64,000 nt of DNA, taken from Apiotrichum sp. Y4204. Taxonomy: Eukaryota; Basidiomycota; Tremellomycetes; Trichosporonales; Trichosporonaceae. Position 1 is the first letter of the stretch; the number at the start of each line of letters is the position of its first letter. The notes under the pieces are model-generated. The model searched no databases. It was given only the letters and a program-made list of their open reading frames with translations, and was not told the origin of the DNA. The position numbers and the translations under genes are program-made. The stretch covers positions 186,001 through 250,000 of the forward strand of contig JAMYHL010000023.1 in NCBI GenBank assembly GCA_025531455.1. The letters are read 5' to 3'. This document shows positions 57,208 through 64,000 of this stretch, one piece after another.

Positions 57208-58505
57208 TTACCGACTCCCGCGCATGACCCACACCTCGGTCTCGCCCACCTCCTCGGCGCCCTGCACGGTATCGACGTGATGCGCCTGTATTCCCTCCTC
57301 CTCGAGCATGCGCCACAGATCGCGCTCGCCCGCATCGCGCTGCTTGTATGCGAGCAGCAGCGGCGTGTCCCCCTTCAGGAGCGCCGAGAGGGTGCGCACA
57401 AGGGCGGGGAAGGACGCCGTGTTGTACGTGACGTCCGCGGCACTACCGTCAGCTAGATACCTCGAATCCTGACTCACATTACCACCCGCGGCCACTCCTC
57501 CTCTACCCACGCGGGTAGGGCCGCGTCCCAATCAAGCACGCGCGCAGCGACGTCGACAGAGTTGTACGCAATGTTCTCCTCCATTATCTCGAGCGCGCTC
57601 GCGAGGTCCGTGGCTGTAATGGTTCCCTTCCCTTCCTCTTGGCTCTCGTGGATCTGTGCAAGCGCAATAGCGACCAGGCCCGTCCCGCTCCCGAGCTCGA
57701 GCACTGCGGCATCGGGTTGCAGAAGGGAAAGCACCGCACGCGCCTCTGGATCCGGGTGCGCCTTCGTTCCAGCGAGATATCGCCAGAGCCAGGACGCCAG
57801 CGCAAGCCCCGAGTCCCACACTTTCTGTCTGTTAGCCCCGTCTCTCTACCCACACACCTTGTCGAGATCGAAGCTCGTCTGCTCCACGAGTCGCAGCTCG
57901 CCCCGCAGGGTAGGCCACGCGCGGGTGATCCGGCTCTGTTTCGGCGTATCGTCGCGCTTCTTCTCCTTCTCCTTGTCCTTTTCCTTCTTCCCTTTCAACT
58001 CCTTATCCCTTCCCTTCTCTTTCCTCTTCTCCCCGCCGACACCGCGGACAGGCCCCCCCGTCGACGGGGAAGCTTTCAGCTCGATACCTTCGCTCCAGAC
58101 GCCGAGAACCCCCGGATCGGCACTCAGCTCCAGGAGCGGGATGCTCCCCGGCCCACTTGCCGGCGGGGAGAACAGCCCCAGCCGCCACTGCTCCCCCGGC
58201 CGTGCGGCGCGGGGCAGCGGGACCGTTATGGGGCGGTACGTCGATGCTGGGGGTGCGAAGGTTGTGAGGTCTGATGCGGCCGTTGGTTTGCCGGAGGAGG
58301 GGGCCAGACGCTGCCATGTGTACTGTATCGGCGTGGGCGTGTCGCGCAGTCTGGGAATGGGTGAGTACTGTGTAGCTGATGGGTTGTGGACTTTGACTCA
58401 CTCTGTCCGCAGGTCGTTCGCGACCTGCGGCGTGATTACCACGCCATCAGAGGGGAGCGCGAGGGAGACTGGCGGCGGGCGGAGAAACGAGAGATACCAG
58501 TACAT
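57208..58505 (-). CDS. Family-16 (METTL21-like) protein methyltransferase
   Basis: Four exons, complement join(57208..57442, 57478..57824, 57858..58350, 58402..58505), 392 residues. The SAM-binding region has the METTL21/Hnm layout: QTSFDLDKKVWDSGLALASW, AVLELGSGTGLVAIALAQ, TITATDLASALEIMEENI, VLDWD, and motif IV as ADVTYNTASFPAL. Most family members methylate lysines of translation or chaperone proteins; the substrate is not readable. An unusual Lys/Glu/Asp-rich insert (KGKKEKDKEKEKKRDD) lies in the N-terminal domain. The intron before KVWDSG is only 33 nt. The second exon has no internal ATG early on, so a start-codon-based search would miss it; the exon chain is fixed by frame at all three junctions. 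Confidence 0.85.
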
Positions 58506-58944
58506 CCTGGTGGGCGTGGGATTGTAGGATGGACGGAAAATGTCAACACAAGACTGGAACTCGAAAGACGACGTCACGAAATTTTCGGATATCCGCTGAT
58601 CTGGAGGTGGCCGAAGTGGAGGATCACCAGGATCGGCGGAGAAAAGCTGATCGTCGCCACTCGCAATCTCTCTAGATCATCATCAGAATCAGCGGGGATT
58701 GACATCGAGTTCTCGGAAACTGCTCCAAATGCATGTCGGAGCAATCAGAACGGAGCAAGCATATGTTGTTGTTGCATTCTTCTACTGTCAACATCCCCCA
58801 CCTTACCCACATCTTGATCGCAACTGACCCACGTGATCATGAGGTCATCGCTAGAACCCACATCCAGAGACTGGAGGCAGAGTCCCGAACACTCTCAACT
58901 CGCAGTGAGTGACAACTCATCCACTCGACGACACCCACACCACC
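58506..58944. promoter_or_regulatory. Divergent promoter region methyltransferase/amidase
   Basis: 439 bases between the two start codons; no specific site recognised. Confidence 0.4.
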
Positions 58945-61169
58945 ATGAACATTTTCGACCTCTTCCGGCCCTCGTGGAAAGACAAGGCAGACAAGGCAGC
59001 GGCTGCGCGCGACGCGGGCATCCCGAAATCGTGGCGGCTCAGCGGCGACCTCCCGACCGACTCAACGGGGTTGTTGGAGTCGAGCGAGATTCTCTCCGAT
59101 CGCGAACTGGAGATCGTAAAATATCCCGCCCACTCTCTCCAGCGGAAAATTGCACATGGCGCGTTCTCCGCCGAGGACGTAACGCGCGCGTACTGCAAGG
59201 CCGCGGCTGTCGCGCAGCAGGCGACCAACTGCCTCGTGGAACTGTTTGTCGACGAGGCGATAGCCCGCGCAAAGGAGCTTGATGAGCAGTACAAGCGCAC
59301 GGGCAAAGTTGTTGGACCACTCCACGGCGTGCCGGTTAGTATCAAGGACCATATTTCTGTCAAGGGGCATGATACACCGAGCGGGTTCCTTGCACTCGTG
59401 GGGAAGAGCGTGGCAGAGGACGACGCGCTCCTCGTCAAGGCGCTGCGTGATGCCGGTGCGGTGTTCTACTGCAGTAAGTGACGAATCAAAGTGCCTCTCT
59501 CACGCAAGAAACAATGAACCCCCAAGCAATCATGCACCTCGAAACGGCAAACTACCTCGGGACGACGGTGTGTCCGCGTAACCGTCGTCTAACGGCGGGC
59601 GGGAGCTCTGGTGGCGAGGGCGCGCTGCTGGGCATGCGGGGCAGTCCCCTCGGCGTGGGGACAGATATAGGCGGCAGTGTGCGCTCGGTACGTGAAGATA
59701 CTTGCAAGCGCTGACCAAAGCCCGCAGCAGCTGGCGGGATCTTTGCGTTCAAGCCCTCTGTCGGCCGGATTCCGTACCTCGGAATCGAGGAGCCAGGCGA
59801 CCCCCCAGGCTGCGAGACCATCCTCGGCACGCCGGGCCCGATGGCGCGGCACGAGGACGACCTCGAGCTCTTTATGCGGATCATCTCGCACAGCGAGCCA
59901 TGGCGCACGGACCCGAGGTGAGTGGGAGAGAGGGGAGCGGGTGGGGGCTTATTCGCCATCGTCAATCGCCCGTGGATTGCGGTGGATCGGCGTGGATCGT
60001 GGCGGATCACTGCGCCGCACGCCGTCGTGACCGGCGAGATGGCCGAGCGGTCTAAGGCGCTGTGTTAAGGTGTAGCAACCTCCGCAGTCTTCGGACGTGG
60101 GTTCGAATCCCACTCTCGTCAAAAGAGGATTCAGTTCCTCCCAAGCCACCTTTTTCGGCGTCGAGAACGATGTGTGGAGAGGCGAGGGGCGTGGAGAATG
60201 AGATACTCGCGAACAAAATGGCAGTTGGCCGGGTGGAGAGATGAGACATGGTGATGTGCTAACACCCAGCTGCCACTTCCGCCCGTGGAACCCTCCAGCC
60301 CCGAAACGCAAGCTCCGCATCGGCGTGCTATCCGACGACGGCGTCGTGCGTCCCGTCTCGCCGGTCCGGCGCGCACTGGATACGGTGGTCGCGGCACTGC
60401 GAGAGAGCGACAACTTTGAGATTGTGGAATTTCCGCCATTCCGAGCCGCCGAGGCATGGGATATTATCGTGGGTATAACGCAAACGCCTATGGCATCGGA
60501 GCTGACAGCAGCGCCGGTTGTACTTTGCCGCCGACGGGGGCGCAGGGATTCTCGCGCAGTGCGCGGCGAGCGGCGAGCCAGTGCTCCCGCTCACGCGGTG
60601 GATCATCGACGAGGGCGGGTTCAAGGGCCGCGCGCCGCCGCTTTCCGAGGTCCTAAAGGTGGGTATTATACTGCTGTGTTCGTGCTAATTGTAGATGACG
60701 GCGGAGCGGGACGAGTTCCGCCTCGCGTTCGCGGCGCACTGGGCCGCGGCGGGGGTTGATGCGGTGCTCTCCCCTGTTGGGCCTACACCGGCGCCGAAAC
60801 TCGAGACAGCAAAGTACTGGAACTACACGTCGTTCTGGAACCTCGTCGACTACCCGGCTGCTGTGTTCCCGACTGGGCTGCATGTGCGGGCGGGCGATGA
60901 GGCCGAGGAGGGCAAGGCGCGGAACGACAAGGAGAAGGAGATTTGGAAAACGTATGATCCCGAAACGGCGCATGGCGTGAGTATACTTGTACTTGGGTTG
61001 GTGCTCACTCCAGGCCCCGCTGTGTCTCCAGCTCGTATCGTATATCGGCCACGACGAGGAGACGCTCGTCGCCCTGCGCCAGGTTATGACTGCTGTGCGC
61101 GAGCACGTCAGCGAGGTGCGCCTGCCGCCTGCCGACGCTGATGCGGACAGTGACTGGGTGGTTCTCTGA
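58945..61169 (+). CDS. Amidase (amidase-signature family)
   Basis: Seven exons, join(58945..59473, 59509..59687, 59721..59917, 60270..60468, 60509..60658, 60695..60976, 61014..61169), 563 residues. The catalytic Lys is in GVPVSIKDHISVKG, the cis-Ser in TAGGSSGGEGALLG and the nucleophile Ser in GVGTDIGGSVRSPAA, so the Ser-cisSer-Lys triad is complete. It resembles fungal acetamidase and fatty-acid-amide-hydrolase-type enzymes, probably releasing ammonia from small amides; the exact substrate is unknown. The third intron is 352 nt against ~35 nt for the others and contains a complete tRNA-Leu gene. The acceptor of exon 5 is a tandem ACAG-CAG (one Gln optional). An extra or missing exon inside the long intron is unlikely because frame and family alignment are continuous. 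Confidence 0.9.
60032..60121 (+). tRNA. tRNA-Leu (anticodon AAG), 11-nt intron, nested in amidase intron
   Basis: Acceptor GGCGAGA/TCTCGTC (one G-U), D arm GCCGAGCGGTCTAAGGC, anticodon stem CTGTG/CGCAG, loop TT-AAG-G then an 11-nt intron, a long variable arm with TCTTCGGA as expected for tRNA-Leu, T arm GTGGG-TTCGAAT-CCCAC, discriminator A. It lies on the same strand as, and wholly inside, the third intron (59918-60269) of the amidase gene. Confidence 0.92.
60151..60155 (+). terminator. Pol III terminator of nested tRNA-Leu
   Basis: T5 run 30 bases downstream of the tRNA, still inside the host intron. Confidence 0.7.
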
Positions 61170-61303
61170 AAAGAGACCTTTTAGATTGAGGAGAGCGATT
61201 TCGGAAATGCAATGCATTGTTGACACCCAGTGAAGCGATAGTGAATAATAATACAAAGAACAGTGTGAAGATGAGGATTGTTCAGGCCAGGGAGGGTCTC
61301 TAT

Positions 61304-64000
61304 CTAAACCGGGAACTTGGTCTGCTTGAGGAGGTGTGCGGCGTGGATGGCAAAGTAGAACGGGCCTCGCTCGGCCTTGAGCCCTGCCTCATCACCCTCG
61401 GCGGGGTAGAGGAAGGCGTCGCGGACGAGCATGAGGTTGGTCTGCATGGCCTGAACTTCGGCCCACGAGTACGAGAGCAGTATGGCCTCGAGGTTCTGCA
61501 CCTCGTAGTCTGGAATGGTTACTGAGAACTTGGACCAGTCGAGCATGTCCCAGAAGGGGTGGTGCGTCTGGTCACCTAGGAGCACGGGGATGCAGCCACT
61601 GCGGGTCAGTAATCAATTGCCTTGTATAACCCACGCATAGATGACGTCCGAAGTACGCGTCGCCCAGCCGGTCGTTCCGCGGGGCAGGGGACAGAACACC
61701 GTGTCCCCGATAGTATCCATGTAGTCTGCACCGGGCTTGAGCTGGCCCCAGTATCGCTGCTTGGTGTTGGCGCCAAATAGTCTGCCGTGAATGTTCTTGA
61801 AGGGCCGCTCGCAGACAATCTTCTGCCTGACGCTGGACCCCGCGCCGTTCGGGGAGCCCTTGAACGTGACGAGAATACTGCGTTGGCGCGACGGCTTGAC
61901 ATTCGCAATGTTGCCAAACACCTTGCGCAGCTCCTCCTGGAGACAGGTGCGCGGAGGGATGACAATGTCCTGGTCCATAAAGTAGCATGGCGAGTTGAGG
62001 TCGCCCATCGGCGCCCATGTCGACGCGCGCTCAATCTCCTTTGGCGTGGAGCTGAACTGGCGCACGCGGTAGAGGTTGTGCAGGATCGTGTTGCACCGTC
62101 CCCAGTCAAAGGTAAACGGCATGAGTACGTCCGCTACGTCGATATCCTTTGGAAATCCCTTGAGGCCATTCTGCACCCATGGTGGAACTTCGGGGAACTG
62201 AGAGTTAGAGCTAGTACAGGTGTCAACTCACCCGCTGCCCTCCATTGTATGCGTAGTAGGGAAGGAATACCATGAACTTTTTGTTGTTGTAGTTCTTCGC
62301 GACGGCCTTCGCGCCGCGCTCCATGACATTGTCTGCCGAGAAGCAGCCGTGCCACTCGGTCTGGACGCGCTGGTACTTGTCGGGGTCGCTCGCCTTGTCC
62401 TTCTCCACATCGTCGGGGACGGGTGCCATAGCCACCTCGGGAAAGTCAGGCTTGCGGGAGAGATATCTCCGTGCCTGTGGACGAAGGACATTGAGCCACG
62501 ACGCCTTCTCCACCTGTGCCACGAGCGCGGCCGGGTCGTTGGCGGTAATGTCCTCCCAATCGATCTTGGGTGCCGGATACGACAGACCGGGGAGATTGGC
62601 GTAAGCTGCAAACGGGAAGCGGGGACGGGGCACGCACGACGACTGCCCGCATGCGCAGGAGCCAGTGTCGACGCACACTGTCGGGTGGTCACACAGGTTG
62701 GTGCAGATGTCGAGCTTGCGGACACGCCAGTCCGCGGGTCGGCCGGTGGGAAGTTTTGCTTCTTGGAGCTGGATCGGACGTGGCTCGTGTTTCATGCGGT
62801 CGAGGCGCGTCACAGCCAGCTGCTCCGCTGCAGATAGACGCTGGCACAAGACTCCAATCTGCGACGCGTTGAAAGGGCGGGTCGTCTCCGTCCTCATGTC
62901 AAGGATACCAGAGGCGAGCGGGTCGTCGCGGAAGAAGGGCCATGGCGTTGGTTTATCCGCGCAGCAGAAGGGAGTGATGCGGAAGCGATACTGCGGACCC
63001 TGCTTAGCGTATGACTTGAGGTCGCGGCGACCAGGAGGTGGCAGAGGCTCCCATGGCTCAAGAGCTGCGCCGGTGGACGCAATGGACAGTGAGAGATAGC
63101 CCGTAGACGGCTCGATCTTGGCAATAAACTTCTTATCGCTGTCCAAGATTTGGCCGGGTTTGGGAACCTCGAACGCGACGGAATGTCCCTCCTTGAGCTC
63201 GCGCTTCAGGCTCAGGACGACCTGGTTGAAGCCCTGCTTCTCGACCGTAAAGTCCCAGGGCTGGGGCTCATCCTCGTCGCGCCATCCCCACTTATCAGGC
63301 TTTCCATCCTTGCCCTCGTCAAAGAAGGCATGGAACGCCTGCCCGTCGGATTCGGCGGTGAGAATCCCCGAGCAGCCGTCCAGCGCGAGCAGGTCACTGG
63401 AAGAGTATTTTTTAGGCTTATCGCACCCAAGCGACTCGCTCTTCGCACTGAGGTAATCGCGCGTCTCAGAGATGTATGCCGTTGCTAAGCGATGAAGACC
63501 CTCGTCGATTCCAACCCGCGCCGTGAAACCCAGAACAGCACTGGCATGCTTGGTGTCGCCAACATACTTGTCCGGGAAGCGGTTGTCTCCCGGAAGAGTC
63601 TGGATCGGCGAGGAGGAGTTGGTGAGCCATAGGATCTTGCGGATTAGTGCCATCGCCGACGTCGACTTGTCAGTGCCAATGTTGAACGCATCGAGCGTTC
63701 CGAAAGAGTCCTCTTGGCTCATTTGGTTCAAGCGGTTCACGGCCAGCGCGATGGCGTTGACAACGTCCCCGATATAGACCATATCAAGCTGATGGGTCAG
63801 CTTGTCCTACGTGCCGTGCCCACATCTTGGTTGCCTCCAACAATTTGGATGGGACGGTGCGACAGCGCATTGGTCATGATCGCGGGGATAAGGCGCTCTC
63901 GGTGGTCGGCCGCGGAGCCATAGACGTTGGAGAAGCGAAGGAACGCGACATTGAGCTTCTTGTCCCCGTTCCCCGTCACCTGGAGAAAGTGTTTCTTGAG
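61304..64000 (-). CDS. SDR/epimerase-exostosin (GT47) fusion protein, 5' end outside window
   Basis: Partial. Visible exons: complement join(61304..61598, 61635..62197, 62232..63788, 63824..>64000), at least 863 residues. The N-terminal visible part is the C-terminal half of a sugar-nucleotide SDR: LRFSNVYGSAADHRERLIP, then GGNQDLDMVYIGDVVNAI. A middle region of ~280 residues is unassigned and has a cysteine-rich stretch (ICTNLCDHPTVCVDTG, SCACGQSSC). The C-terminal ~430 residues are an exostosin/GT47 domain: GCFSADNVMERG, SPCYFMDQDIVIPPRT, then the signature GCIPVLLGDQTHHPFWDMLDW. Exostosin domains transfer glucuronic acid, GlcNAc, xylose or arabinose. A fused epimerase could supply the donor sugar for a capsule or wall glycan (inference). 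The Rossmann nucleotide-binding start lies beyond the window. Confidence 0.85.

Noticed and set aside
1..64000. CRISPR arrays, insertion sequences, prokaryotic operons, viral or toxin genes
   Set aside because: None seen; the intron-rich architecture is eukaryotic and no transposase, reverse transcriptase or phage-type protein was recognised.

Overview
This window is nuclear DNA of a basidiomycete yeast, most likely a tremellomycete of the Trichosporonales/Tremellales type. That placement is an inference from style and gene set, because no marker gene was compared. The evidence is GC-rich coding sequence, intron-dense genes with very short introns (mostly 33-65 nt, GTGAGT-like donors, a CTGAC/CTAAC branch motif close to a CAG acceptor), short intergenic spacers, intron-containing tRNA-Thr and tRNA-Leu genes, and a complete fungal housekeeping set including ergosterol synthesis. 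I rebuilt the spliced genes exon by exon. Reading frame was checked across every junction, and conserved motifs were used to pick between alternative splice sites.

Left part (1-20 kb): a gene-free stretch (1-2756), an unrecognised protein with an acidic tail, a DUF300/TMEM184 membrane protein, the RNA helicase SPB4 divergent from the inositol phosphosphingolipid phospholipase C ISC1, the V-ATPase subunit E gene VMA4, an intron-containing tRNA-Thr(CGU), the sterol C-24(28) reductase ERG4, and the BAR protein IVY1 convergent with the dolichyl-diphosphate phosphatase CAX4.

Middle (20.8-24.3 kb): a 3.4 kb gene-poor island. It holds five same-strand tRNA-like elements. Each has a GRCCG...CGGTC closing stem and an oligo-T terminator. 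A doubtful ORF with a 44-bp tandem duplication and a second tRNA-Thr (AGU) follow.

24.4-45.8 kb: a bZIP factor, EMC5, the SAGA adaptor ADA2, an FAD amine oxidase, ribosomal protein RPS20, TRM112, the polyadenylation factor PFS2 divergent from the cap methyltransferase ABD1, and the splicing factor SAD1 divergent from the histone acetyltransferase HAT1.

45.8-64 kb: a BTB protein divergent from the pre-mRNA endonuclease YSH1, a mitochondrial protein, a membrane-anchored unknown, the dynamin VPS1, a Gly/Asn-rich protein, a family-16 methyltransferase, and an amidase whose 352-nt intron contains a tRNA-Leu(AAG) gene. At the right edge is a cut-off protein fusing a sugar-nucleotide SDR/epimerase domain to a GT47 exostosin domain.

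No operons, insertion sequences, CRISPR arrays or intact transposons were seen. The functional theme is housekeeping, with several mRNA-maturation genes (ABD1, SAD1, PFS2, YSH1) within about 14 kb. The features least explained by known families are the tRNA-like cluster and the epimerase-exostosin fusion.
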